From Actinomycetes bacterium (lineage in GTDB: Bacteria > Actinomycetota > Acidimicrobiia > Acidimicrobiales > SZUA-35), in contig JAAETV010000105.1 in the NCBI GenBank assembly GCA_024227975.1, forward strand, positions 1 through 34,036: 34,036 nt of DNA. Reading direction: 5' to 3'. The notes under the pieces were generated by a model. That model had not been told where the DNA came from. It saw only the letters and a list, made by a program, of their open reading frames with translations, and made no database searches. Positions 15,713 through 23,250 of this stretch are shown one piece after another. How positions within the stretch are numbered: the stretch's first letter is position 1; the number at the start of each line of letters is the position of its first letter. The position numbers and the translations under genes are program-made.

Positions 15713-16449
15713 TGGCCAACGAAGAGCTTCTGATCCACGTCGATAACATCCACGCTGGCTATCTGCCCGGCGTCAACATCTTGCAGGGCTGCTCGCTCGA
15801 GCTCGGAGCCGGCGAACTGGTTGGGATCATCGGACCCAACGGGGCCGGCAAGTCAACGTTGCTGAAGGCCTTGTTCGGGCTGATAACAGTCAACAACGGG
15901 ACGGTGAAGTACCGCGGCGAAGAGATCACGGGCATGACGGCCCACCAGCTGGTGTCGCGGGGGATCGGCTATGTTCCCCAGACCGAGAACGTCTTCCCCT
16001 CACTGACAGTGTCGGAGAACCTGGAGATGGGCGTCTACCTGAAGCCCGAGCGGTTCAAAGACCGGCTGGCCTTCGTCTCCGAGATGTTCCCCCGCTTGGC
16101 CGAGCGCCTGAGCCAGCGGGCTGGCTCCCTCTCGGGTGGTGAGCGCCAGATGTTGGCCATGGGTCGGGCCCTGATGGCCGACCCTCAGGTCCTTCTCCTC
16201 GACGAGCCAAGCGCAGGACTGTCACCTATTCTCCAAGACCAGGTATTCATCCGGACCAAGCAGATCAATGCAGCCGGTGTGGCCGTGGTGATGGTCGAGC
16301 AGAATGCTGCTCGCTGCCTCCAGATCTGTGATCGGGGCTATGTACTCGATCAGGGCCGCAACGCCTACACCAACACCGGGCGCAACCTATTGGAGGACCC
16401 AAAGGTGATCGAGTTGTACCTCGGCACGCTGGCCAAGAAGACGGGCTGA
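15712..16449 (+). CDS. livF: Branched-chain amino acid ABC ATPase LivF
   Basis: Second ATPase of the Liv importer. 245 residues, normal length. Walker A GPNGAGKST (about 42-50), SLSGGERQ signature, Walker B LLLDEPSAGLSP, and VEQNA at the H-loop position, where Gln replaces His in a form usual for LivF. Coupled to livG through TGATG. Its stop is immediately next to the stop of the convergent hydrolase, so no terminator fits between them. Confidence 0.96.
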   Translation: MANEELLIHVDNIHAGYLPGVNILQGCSLELGAGELVGIIGPNGAGKSTLLKALFGLITVNNGTVKYRGEEITGMTAHQLVSRGIGYVPQTENVFPSLTVSENLEMGVYLKPERFKDRLAFVSEMFPRLAERLSQRAGSLSGGERQMLAMGRALMADPQVLLLDEPSAGLSPILQDQVFIRTKQINAAGVAVVMVEQNAARCLQICDRGYVLDQGRNAYTNTGRNLLEDPKVIELYLGTLAKKTG

Positions 16450-17160
16450 CTACTTCAGGTACCGGTCCAGGTACTCAACCGAGGCTGACATCTCGAAGCT
16501 GGGTACGTCGGCGTGCCGGCCGGGGTTGGCATGAAGGGTCCGCTTCTTCGAGCCGAGAAGGCTGAAGAGGTCCAAGCAGGCTTCACGGGGCACGACCTCG
16601 TCGTCCCACTGGACCAGGAACCGCAACGGGCACTCGACCTCAGGGGCAAACCGAGCCAGATCATCAGCATTGGGGCCCCAGGTGCCCATCAGACCGAGGA
16701 CGGCCACCCTGATCCGGCTATCGGTGGCGGTGACGGGGAGGCCCATCATGGTGCCCATGGACAGACCCCACCAGCCGGTGGGGAGAGCCCCCACCTCAGC
16801 CTCGATGAAGTCCAGGGCCGCTCGCCAGTCGGCCAGCATGCCCTCGGTGCCGCCACCACCGGTCCACATCTTATGGAGCCGATCGGGATCGCTCTCGGGT
16901 ACCTCGATGAGCCGGTCGCCATGGCCGGGACCGTCGATAGCCATGGCCCCAATACCCTTGGCCGCCAGCAGTTGGGCTACCTCTTGGAGATAGTCGACCC
17001 TCTTGTCATTCGTGCCCCCATGGCCGAGCAGGACGAGTCGATCAGGGTCGCCCTCGGCCGGGATCCAGTAGAGGCCAGGAACCGGCCGCCCGTCGACCTC
17101 GATTTCGAAGTCTCGTTCCACGATCGAGGTCGTCAGCTCACCGGCTTGCTTCCATCCCAT
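16450..17160 (-). CDS. Alpha/beta hydrolase (dienelactone hydrolase-like)
   Basis: 236 residues with a complete alpha/beta-hydrolase fold: oxyanion motif LLGHGGTND (about 44-52), AIDGPGHGDR, nucleophile elbow WGLSMGTMMG (about 130-139) with the Ser of GLSMG, acid QWDDEVVP, and catalytic His in NPGRHADVP near 215. Probable esterase or peptidase-like activity on a small molecule; substrate unknown. The start ATG 17160, with AGGGGG ribosome site, is preferred over an upstream reading that would run through the GC-rich terminator. It sits between livF and the binding-protein gene but follows a terminator, so is probably separately expressed. Confidence 0.9.
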   Translation of the reverse strand: MGWKQAGELTTSIVERDFEIEVDGRPVPGLYWIPAEGDPDRLVLLGHGGTNDKRVDYLQEVAQLLAAKGIGAMAIDGPGHGDRLIEVPESDPDRLHKMWTGGGGTEGMLADWRAALDFIEAEVGALPTGWWGLSMGTMMGLPVTATDSRIRVAVLGLMGTWGPNADDLARFAPEVECPLRFLVQWDDEVVPREACLDLFSLLGSKKRTLHANPGRHADVPSFEMSASVEYLDRYLK

Positions 17161-17236
17161 GGTGGTGCCCCCTGGTACGTTTGCTCTCAGGCCAGGATTG
17201 CCGATCTGGCTGCTGAGAGCACATCGGAAAACAACG

Positions 17237-17265
17237 GTGGGGCCCGGTCCAGGACCGGGCCCCAC
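17237..17265 (-). terminator. Strong GC-rich terminator after the Liv binding-protein gene
   Basis: Perfect inverted repeat GTGGGGCCCGGTCC / GGACCGGGCCCCAC (14-bp arms, one base between; realistic loop 3-5 nt). It begins 50 bp after the stop at 17315 on the minus strand, and is followed in that direction by a T-rich run (CGTTGTTTTCC). The best rho-independent terminator in the window. Confidence 0.8.
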
Positions 17266-17314
17266 GCTAGGTGCTATTGGCTTCGGGATGTCTCGACCCT
17301 AAGGCCAGGACAAA

Positions 17315-18658
17315 TCAGCTAGCGAAGACGTACTCATCAAGAGCTTCGTCGCGACCATCGGTGCCGTAGGTCTGAATCCGGAAGGAAGCAGCGGCAGGCT
17401 CGCCGGCTTCGACGAACTCATACGGTCCGCCAAGGCCGTCGTAGTCGGGGTCGCCCCCGGCCTCGATGATGGCCTTGCAGTCGGCAAAGCTCGTGCAAGC
17501 CTCGCCGCCACCAGTGACACCGTTGATCTCAGCGGCAATGGCCGTGCCGTCGTCGCTACCGGCCAACTCAGCGGCCAGGGCCACGATGATGACCGAGTCG
17601 TAGGTCTCGGCGCCATACGCCGTCAGCGAGTCGGCCGGCATTGCGCTTTCTAGCCGATCAATGAAGTCCGATATCGATGACAGATCGACCGACGGCAGTG
17701 TCTGATGCAGTCCCTCGAGGATCGAAGGATCGGTCATCTCGGTGTTGATGCCATCATTGCCGTCGACACCCCATACGTTGGTGTCGCTGGTCGGGCCGAT
17801 GCCACGCTCATGCATGGTGTTCAAGATGTTTGCCGACTCGACGAAGCCGATGACGAGTATCGCGTCGCTACCGGCGGCAACCAGCTGGTCAACCTCAGCG
17901 TCGAAGCTCTCGACATCAATGGCGTAGGGAATGAACTCGTCGATGGTGCCACCGGCGGCCTCGAAGTTCTCCTTGAAGGCATCGGCCAGACCCTGGCCAT
18001 ATGACTCCTGGCGGAACAGGACCGAAGCCGTGGCATTGCCCTGGTCGATCACACCGTTGGCCAGAACCCGACCCTGAAGCAGGTCAGAGGGGGCGGTCCG
18101 GAAGTAGAGCCCATTGTCTTCGTAGGTTGTGAAGTCGGGCGAGGTGTTGGCCGGTGAGAACTGGATCACACCTGCACCCGTGATCTTGTCGATCACGGTC
18201 TTGGAGACAGCCGAGGAGGCGGCACCCATGATGGCATCTGCGCTGAGCGCCAAGAGCCGATCGACCTCGGTGCTGGCAATGTCGGTTGTGGTGTCGCCAG
18301 AGTCGCCCTGTTCCAGAACCACGTCGACTCCGAACACACCGCCGGCAGCGTTGATGTCTTCGATAGCCAGCTCGGCGCCGAAGATCTCGGCCGGGCCGAG
18401 GAAGGCGAGGTCACCAGTGACCGGGAAGATGGTGCCGACAGTCAGCACACCGTCGCCGGCTGAGTCACCGTCGTCCATGTCGTCATCAGCAGCGTCGTCA
18501 TCAGCAGCGTCGTCAGCCGCGTCGTCTGTGCCTTCGTCAGCAGCGTCGTCCGTCGTATCGTCCGTTGCGACATCGTCATCGTCGCTGCCACATGCCGATG
18601 CGACAAGAGCGAGGGCGAACAATACGGCGAATATCCGCATCCATTTCTTGCTACTCAT
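17315..18658 (-). CDS. Branched-chain amino acid ABC substrate-binding lipoprotein
   Basis: Extracytoplasmic solute-binding protein of the Liv/Peripla_BP_6 type. 447 residues. A lipoprotein signal peptide ends in ALVASAC with lipidated Cys23. Residues about 26-66 are an Asp/Ala-rich linker coded by repeated triplet blocks. The periplasmic-binding fold follows from about 70: TVGTIFPVTGDLAFLGP, ELAIEDINAAGGVFG, DRLLALSADAIMGAASSAVS and VLFRQESYGQGLADAF. ATG 18658 has GGGAGGA upstream. Probably the receptor for the LivHMGF importer on the other strand, although ligand specificity cannot be read. Confidence 0.95.
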   Translation of the reverse strand: MSSKKWMRIFAVLFALALVASACGSDDDDVATDDTTDDAADEGTDDAADDAADDDAADDDMDDGDSAGDGVLTVGTIFPVTGDLAFLGPAEIFGAELAIEDINAAGGVFGVDVVLEQGDSGDTTTDIASTEVDRLLALSADAIMGAASSAVSKTVIDKITGAGVIQFSPANTSPDFTTYEDNGLYFRTAPSDLLQGRVLANGVIDQGNATASVLFRQESYGQGLADAFKENFEAAGGTIDEFIPYAIDVESFDAEVDQLVAAGSDAILVIGFVESANILNTMHERGIGPTSDTNVWGVDGNDGINTEMTDPSILEGLHQTLPSVDLSSISDFIDRLESAMPADSLTAYGAETYDSVIIVALAAELAGSDDGTAIAAEINGVTGGGEACTSFADCKAIIEAGGDPDYDGLGGPYEFVEAGEPAAASFRIQTYGTDGRDEALDEYVFAS

Positions 18659-18721
18659 CTAGATCCTCCCCAGTGAGTTCGGTAGTCGCACCACTTCGTG
18701 CGAGCTTCTACGACCTGATTA

Positions 18722-18754
18722 GGCCGGCCACCCGTGGGCGACCGGCCGAGTGTA
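18722..18754 (-). promoter_or_regulatory. Promoter -10 and 5' hairpin of the Liv binding-protein gene
   Basis: On the minus strand TACACT (18754-18749) fits a -10; a GCCACA hexamer 17 bases upstream is a poor -35. Transcription would start near 18742 and the message would open with a GGCCGG/CCGGCC stem enclosing CCAC/GTGG (18722-18747). A leader of about 84 nt to ATG 18658 follows. Confidence 0.5.
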
Positions 18755-18785
18755 ACCCTCCGGTTAGCAGATGTGGCTCGCGACC

Positions 18786-18836
18786 ACCAAATGACACACT
18801 TGGGCCAAGTGACCAGAGCGGATCTGGACCAAATGA
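18786..18836. promoter_or_regulatory. Candidate operators: spaced direct repeat plus palindrome
   Basis: ACCAAATGA occurs at 18786-18794 and 18828-18836, 42 bp apart (about four helical turns). Between them lies the perfect palindrome CACTTG-GGC-CAAGTG (18797-18811), and CCAGA/TCTGG (18813-18826) is a further small inverted repeat. The block sits 45-95 bp upstream of the predicted transcription start of the binding-protein gene. Confidence 0.4.
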
Positions 18837-18951
18837 GCTATTGCCACTCACGGTGGCTAGTGATTCACTGACAGTGCGGGTACAGACACGACCTAATCGT
18901 TTGCCTCATGGCGGGTTGAGACAACGGTTTCACTACGGGTCGTTTCCCCCC

Positions 18952-18984
18952 GGCTGGGAGTGGTCAAGCGGGCCACTCCCAGCC
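18952..18984 (-). terminator. Hairpin after the LLM oxidoreductase gene
   Basis: GGCTGGGAGTGG (18952-18963) pairs perfectly with CCACTCCCAGCC (18973-18984) over a 9-nt loop, starting 64 bp after the stop at 19048. No T-run follows on the minus strand (GGGGGGAAAC), so it would be a U-tract-less terminator of the kind discussed for actinobacteria, or an mRNA 3' stabiliser. Confidence 0.55.
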
Positions 18985-19047
18985 TCACCGATCCCCTCAG
19001 ACCGACGGGCCCCTATCCGCTGGACCCTTTGATGTGCTGTCGGGGCG

Positions 19048-20016
19048 CTAGCCCCCGACCGCGGCCTTCACCTGGGGTACGACCTCGCCAACGTAGGCGT
19101 CCAGTGCCTCCTGATCGAAGGGTGCCCGCAGGGCAACATTGATCAGGTCGGCTCCAGCCTCCACGTAGGCCATTATCTGCTCCCCGGCCTGGTCAGGAGT
19201 ACCGATGAGGGCACCGGGGCGCATGACGTCGGCCATCTGACCCCACTCGGCGTCAAAGCCGGCAACGGCCCGGTCGACGGACCCGGCATCGATCCCAAGG
19301 GTGAAGCTGATGTTGACCGACCGCTCGATGGTGGCCGGATCCCGACCCTCGACTTCACACCAGTGGTCAAGCACCCCACCGAGGCGGCCGAACTCCTCAG
19401 CGGAGATGTAGGCCGCGTTCCAGCCGTCGGCCAAGCGGGCCGCCGCCCTGAGGGTGCGCTTCTCACCTCGTCCACCAATCCAGATCGGCAGATGATTCCT
19501 CACTGGAGGGGGAAGACAACTGGCGTCGTTGGTCCCATAGTGCTGGCCCTGGAAGGTGGTGCGGGCGATCTCACCCTCAGCAGCCGGCCGCAGTAGGGAT
19601 TGGATCAGTTCGGTGGCCTCTTCCATCATGTCGAGGCGGGTGCCAACTCCCGGGAACTCGTAACCGAAAGCGTCGGCCTCCCACTGATGCCATCCTGCTC
19701 CGAGGCCCAGCTCGAAGCGTCCGCCTGACAGGTGATCGAGGGTGACAGCAGCTTTGGCCAACAGGCCGGGATTGCGGTACCCCACGTAGAACACCAAACA
19801 GCCGAGGCGGGCATGGACAGTCTCGACGGCCATAGCGCCCAAGGTGGCAATGGCCTCGAAGTGGGGCTTGGTTCCCCCGTCCGGGGGTGCCTCGTAGAGA
19901 TGGTCCCACACCGATAGCCAGTCGAGACCAGCCTCATCGAGCCGGCGCCAGATGGCGCGCATCTCGTCGGTTGACATGTTCTGTTGCCCGATGTGGGCCC
20001 CCAATTGGATCGTCAC
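19048..20016 (-). CDS. LLM-class F420-type oxidoreductase
   Basis: 322 residues of the bacterial luciferase-like monooxygenase superfamily, in the branch normally using coenzyme F420. Features: LGAHIGQQN at the N-terminus, DWLSVWDHLYEAPP (about 32-45), LGAMAVETVHARLGCLVFYVGYRNPGLLAKAAVTLD (parts at about 60-95), SGGRFELGLGAGWHQWE (about 97-113), and PIWIGGRGEKRTLR (about 183-196). These are the usual flavin/F420-binding strands of a TIM barrel. F420 rather than FMN is inferred from the family and the actinobacterial setting. GTG 20016 is placed by the leaderless -10 upstream. Substrate unknown. Confidence 0.92.
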   Translation of the reverse strand: MTIQLGAHIGQQNMSTDEMRAIWRRLDEAGLDWLSVWDHLYEAPPDGGTKPHFEAIATLGAMAVETVHARLGCLVFYVGYRNPGLLAKAAVTLDHLSGGRFELGLGAGWHQWEADAFGYEFPGVGTRLDMMEEATELIQSLLRPAAEGEIARTTFQGQHYGTNDASCLPPPVRNHLPIWIGGRGEKRTLRAAARLADGWNAAYISAEEFGRLGGVLDHWCEVEGRDPATIERSVNISFTLGIDAGSVDRAVAGFDAEWGQMADVMRPGALIGTPDQAGEQIMAYVEAGADLINVALRAPFDQEALDAYVGEVVPQVKAAVGG

Positions 20017-20022
20017 GGGGCC

Positions 20023-20028
20023 AACCTA
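20023..20028 (-). promoter_or_regulatory. Candidate leaderless -10 for the LLM gene
   Basis: On the minus strand TAGGTT ends six bases before GTG 20016, the same geometry as at dacB. No Shine-Dalgarno is present. Inferred. Confidence 0.4.
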
Positions 20029-20069
20029 GTGGGGTCGTGGCCACAAGGGGAGGGGGGCCTACGACCTGG

Positions 20070-20939
20070 TCAGGGGTTAGTGAGCAGATCGATCAGGCTC
20101 GAGGTATCCCAGCGGGCTCCACCCCGGGCCTGAACCTGGGCATAGAGCTGATCGACGAGGGCACCAACCGGTAGCCGCGCCCCCAACCGATCAGCCTCAT
20201 CCAGGGCGATCCCGAGATCCTTGCGCATCCAGTCGACAGCGAAACCAAAATCGAACTCGTTGCGACCCATGGACGAGCCCCGATTTGCCATCTGCCACGA
20301 ACCAGCTGCCCCCTTGGAGATCACATCGACCACCAGATCGATGTCGAGCCCCGCCTTCATCCCCAGGTGGATTCCTTCCGACAAGCCCTGGACGAGCCCG
20401 GCGATACAGAGCTGATTCACCATCTTGGTCAGCTGGCCTGAACCAGCTGGTCCGAGGCGGGTCACGGCAACGGCGTAGGCATCGGCCACCGGAGCCATAC
20501 GGTCGAAGTCGTTCTGGTCACCACCGCACATCACGGTCAGGGCCCCGTTCTCAGCCCCGGACTGACCCCCGGAGACCGGGGCGTCGACGAACCCGATCCC
20601 GTCGGCCTTGCATCGCTGGTGGAGGTCACGGGCCAGATCGGCCGAAGCCGTGGTGTGATCCACGAGGACCGCCGAGCCTTCGAGTCCGGCCAGTACCCCG
20701 TCGTCACCGAGGACTACCGCTCGGACATCATCGTCGTTGCCAACGATCGTCATCACCAACTCGGCCCCTTGGGCGGCTTCTCGCGGCGTCGCCGCTCGGC
20801 CTCCCCCGTAGGCGCCGACCCACGCCTCGGCCTTGGCCTCGGTCCGGTTGTAGACCGTCACCTCGTGGCCGGCGCCAGCCAAGTGTCCAGCCATGGGGTA
20901 GCCCATGACCCCTAGACCGATGAACCCGATCGTCGCCAT
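20070..20939 (-). CDS. 3-hydroxyisobutyrate dehydrogenase-family NAD(P)-dependent reductase
   Basis: Beta-hydroxyacid dehydrogenase of 289 residues. Rossmann motif GFIGLGVMGYPMAGHL (5-20), substrate segment DAPVSGGQSGAENG (119-132) and catalytic Lys172 in GQLTKMVNQ. The helical C-terminal domain is complete. It could act on 3-hydroxyisobutyrate, tartronate semialdehyde or a related acid; a valine-catabolic role would fit a Liv transporter nearby, but that is inference. ATG 20939 has GGAGG seven bases upstream. It is 53 bp upstream of the LLM gene, same strand. Confidence 0.92.
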   Translation of the reverse strand: MATIGFIGLGVMGYPMAGHLAGAGHEVTVYNRTEAKAEAWVGAYGGGRAATPREAAQGAELVMTIVGNDDDVRAVVLGDDGVLAGLEGSAVLVDHTTASADLARDLHQRCKADGIGFVDAPVSGGQSGAENGALTVMCGGDQNDFDRMAPVADAYAVAVTRLGPAGSGQLTKMVNQLCIAGLVQGLSEGIHLGMKAGLDIDLVVDVISKGAAGSWQMANRGSSMGRNEFDFGFAVDWMRKDLGIALDEADRLGARLPVGALVDQLYAQVQARGGARWDTSSLIDLLTNP

Positions 20940-20958
20940 CTTCGAACCTCCGGACCGC

Positions 20959-20984
20959 AGGATAGGTGATCAGGTCATGACCTG
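20959..20984 (-). promoter_or_regulatory. Divergent promoter region with a perfect 14-bp palindrome
   Basis: CAGGTCATGACCTG (20971-20984) is a perfect palindrome. On the minus strand TATCCT (20964-20959) fits a -10 for the dehydrogenase, so the palindrome would lie in its -10/-35 spacer, where a repressor would block polymerase. No regulator gene adjoins it. Confidence 0.5.
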
Positions 20985-21025
20985 CCGACAGCGCAGCGGG
21001 AGCATGGAGCGGGCAGGATGGTCGA

Positions 21026-22162
21026 GTGCCATCGAAACGAAGCCAGGTACCCCCGTTCTACGTGATGGAGGTCATGCGGGCGGCCGAGGCCCTCGAACGA
21101 TCGGGTACCCCGGTGCTCCACCTCGAAGTCGGCCAGCCGTCGACCCCAGCCCCGTCGGGAGTTCTGGCGGCCGCCACTTCGGCCCTCGGACTCGACAAGT
21201 TGGGCTATACGGGTGCCGCCGGCCTACCCGAGCTTCGCCAGCGGATCGCCCAATGGTACGAGGACTATTACCAGCTCACCGTGACCAAAGAGCGGATCGT
21301 GGTTACCACCGGAGCCTCGGGCAGTTGTGTGCTGACGTTCTTGGCCCTCTTCGACCCCGGCCAGCGGGTGGCAGTGCTGGAACCCGGCTACCCGTGCTAC
21401 CGCAACGACCTGTTGGCCTTCGGCATCGATGTGGTCACCATCCCCGTTGGGCCCGAGACCTCGTTCCGTCCAACCGTGGCCCAGCTCGAGGCCGCCGGCC
21501 AACTCGACGGCTTGGTCATAGCCAGCCCATCGAATCCGACCGGAACCGTGCTCGACGACAGCCAGCTGGCCGAGCTGATGACCTGGACCTCAGCCGAGGG
21601 AGTCCAGCTGATCGCCGATGAGATCTACCACGGCATCACCTACGACCAGAGCGCCCCAACCGCCCTACGGCACGATCCCGACGTGGTCGTGATCAACAGC
21701 TTCTCCAAGTTCTTCTCCATGACCGGCTGGCGCCTCGGTTGGGTCGTTGCCAACCCTGAGGTGGCCGAGGCGGTGGAACGGCTAGCCCAGAGCCTGACGG
21801 TGGCCCCACCTACCCTCAGCCAGATAGGAGGCATCGCCGCCTTCGACTGCATCGACGAGCTCAACCAGAATGTGGCGCGCTACGAGCAGAACCGTCGGAT
21901 CCTGCTCGATGGGCTCAGCTCCGCTGGCATCGACCGCCTGGCCCCAGCCGATGGGGCGTTCTACGTGTGGGCCGACGTGGCTCACCTCTGCGACGACAGC
22001 CAGGATCTGTGCCAACACTGGCTGGACGAGCTGGCTGTTGCCACCACCCCCGGTCTCGATTTCGACCAACCCCGAGGCCACCAATTCGTTCGCTTCTCCT
22101 ACGCTGGCGCCCCCGACGACCTGACCCGGGCCATGGACCGGATCGGGGCCTGGACTCCTTGA
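21026..22162 (+). CDS. Class I/II pyridoxal-phosphate aminotransferase
   Basis: 378 residues, fold type I aminotransferase of the aspartate aminotransferase superfamily. Landmarks: GQPSTPAP (36-43), GYTGAAGLPELR (60-71), Asn170 in SPSNPTGT, Asp198 and Tyr201 in ADEIYHG, PLP lysine Lys228 in NSFSKFFSMTGWRLGW with Arg236, and a late Arg in FVRFSYA that would bind the substrate carboxylate. Substrate pair cannot be fixed; no N-terminal targeting. GTG 21026 with AGGA eight bases upstream. The stop overlaps a small ORF start (TTGA). Confidence 0.94.
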   Translation: MPSKRSQVPPFYVMEVMRAAEALERSGTPVLHLEVGQPSTPAPSGVLAAATSALGLDKLGYTGAAGLPELRQRIAQWYEDYYQLTVTKERIVVTTGASGSCVLTFLALFDPGQRVAVLEPGYPCYRNDLLAFGIDVVTIPVGPETSFRPTVAQLEAAGQLDGLVIASPSNPTGTVLDDSQLAELMTWTSAEGVQLIADEIYHGITYDQSAPTALRHDPDVVVINSFSKFFSMTGWRLGWVVANPEVAEAVERLAQSLTVAPPTLSQIGGIAAFDCIDELNQNVARYEQNRRILLDGLSSAGIDRLAPADGAFYVWADVAHLCDDSQDLCQHWLDELAVATTPGLDFDQPRGHQFVRFSYAGAPDDLTRAMDRIGAWTP

Positions 22163-22338
22163 ACGACTCGATTCCAGACCCCGGTTCCAACGCTGAGGGC
22201 AAGCCGCCTCCGTCGAACCATCAGAGGTCGGCTGGACCAAGCTCTGATGATCGGTTCACCCTGGCCGGGACCGCTCTCAAGGCCGACCAAAAAGCCGCCG
22301 ATGGGATCAAGATGGGCTTGAACCTCGATGTCCTCTAG
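22159..22338 (+). CDS. Possible small coupled ORF of 59 residues
   Basis: TTG 22159 overlaps the aminotransferase stop as TTGA, and its TAG stop lies inside the first codons of the next gene, so it exactly fills the gap. The product has a Pro/Ser-rich first half (about 1-31) and a helix-like second half (FTLAGTALKADQKAADGIK, about 33-51) ending GLNLDVL. No recognised family. The TTG start is weak, and a chance open frame in GC-rich DNA is a real alternative. Confidence 0.45.
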   Translation: MNDSIPDPGSNAEGKPPPSNHQRSAGPSSDDRFTLAGTALKADQKAADGIKMGLNLDVL

Positions 22339-23170
22339 AGCCAGCAAACACGCTGAGCTCCTGCGCTTCACCCCCGGCGGGTGCCTGATAGTCGACGACG
22401 GCATCGTGCTCGACGCCAACCCAGAAGCAGTCGAGACAGCGAACGTCCCCTTGAGCGATCTGGTTGGCATCCCTTTCAGTAGATTCCTGGTTCCAGAAGC
22501 CGAATCGGCGTGGGTGACCCTGCTCGGACGAGCGGGACCGACCCCCCAATCGACCATGGCTCGGCTCTCCAGGGACCTGACCCCAATCGAGTTGACGGCT
22601 CGCCAGCTCCCTGACGACCTGATTGCCGTTGGTATTCGCAGTATGGCCAGCGAGTACTACTACTCGGCCCTGGCCAAGGCCGAACTGACCCACGACCCGC
22701 TGACCGGCCTTTCGAATCGGTACCACTTGCTGGCCCAACTCCAAGATCGAATCGCTACCGTTCCCCGGGCCGGGATCGCCATAATCGGGCTCTGGATTGA
22801 TGAACTTCCGACCCTGGTCTCGACCCAGGGGGAGCGAACAGTCGAGCGGGTGGTGAAAGATGTCGGCACCCGGATCCAGGGCCGCCTCCGCAGTCCCGAC
22901 ATCATGGGCCGCTTCGACGAGGCCGGCTTTGTCACCCTGCTCACCTCGAACGCCCCGATTGCCCAGCTGACGACGATCGCCAACCGTCTCCGTGATGAGG
23001 TCGCGTTCCCTGTCGAGTTCGATGACGATCTCGTCTCGTTCACCGCAAGTATCGCCGTGGCCTCGCTGGGCGACCGGCGGCCATCCGTCGACCAGGTGTT
23101 GACCAAGCTCGATCAGATCGGCAGACGGGTCTCGGCCGAAGGCCATCGAACCGAGATCGTCGAGTTCTGA
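22328..23170 (+). CDS. PAS-like plus degenerate GGDEF domain protein
   Basis: 280 residues. The N-terminal part (about 10-110) resembles a PAS domain (GCLIVDDGIVLDANPEAVE ... VGIPFSRFL). A GGDEF domain follows from DPLTGLSNR (123-131), but its active-site loop reads GRFDEAGF (194-201): the GGDEF positions are DEAGF. The metal-binding Asp158 remains. It is therefore unlikely to make cyclic di-GMP; it could bind GTP or act as a sensor. No transmembrane segment. ATG 22328 overlaps the small upstream ORF. No EAL or HD-GYP partner is in the window. Confidence 0.87.
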   Translation: MSSRASKHAELLRFTPGGCLIVDDGIVLDANPEAVETANVPLSDLVGIPFSRFLVPEAESAWVTLLGRAGPTPQSTMARLSRDLTPIELTARQLPDDLIAVGIRSMASEYYYSALAKAELTHDPLTGLSNRYHLLAQLQDRIATVPRAGIAIIGLWIDELPTLVSTQGERTVERVVKDVGTRIQGRLRSPDIMGRFDEAGFVTLLTSNAPIAQLTTIANRLRDEVAFPVEFDDDLVSFTASIAVASLGDRRPSVDQVLTKLDQIGRRVSAEGHRTEIVEF

Positions 23171-23220
23171 CTCCCATCACTACTTGACCGACTTCCTTCG
23201 CCGTGACCCCAGCCGAGGGC

Positions 23221-23226
23221 TAAGGT
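23221..23226 (+). promoter_or_regulatory. Candidate -10 for the MBL-fold gene
   Basis: TAAGGT precedes the gene by 24 bases. Initiation near 23233 would lie downstream of the in-frame TTG 23230, so it favours the ATG at 23251 as start. Inferred. Confidence 0.3.
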
Positions 23227-23250
23227 CAGTTGCAACAGAGCAGCACGGCC

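Larger units (their letters stand above)
18659..19047. other. 389-bp non-coding region with promoter, palindrome, repeats and hairpins
   Basis: No convincing gene. It holds, in order: a nested hairpin at 18722-18747; a -10-like element at 18749-18754 (minus); direct repeat ACCAAATGA at 18786-18794 and 18828-18836; palindrome CACTTGGGCCAAGTG at 18797-18811; and a 12-bp-stem hairpin at 18952-18984. These are listed individually or as findings. Confidence 0.6.

Noticed and set aside
16513..17322. 269-residue plus-strand frame over the hydrolase
   Set aside because: Antisense shadow; the minus-strand frame has a full catalytic triad.
18480..18590. Short repeats that could suggest a CRISPR array
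   Set aside because: The units are coding triplet repeats for an Asp/Ala linker, with no spacers.
22307..23146. 279-residue minus-strand frame over the GGDEF gene
   Set aside because: The plus-strand frame has the PAS/GGDEF pattern; this one has no recognisable fold.
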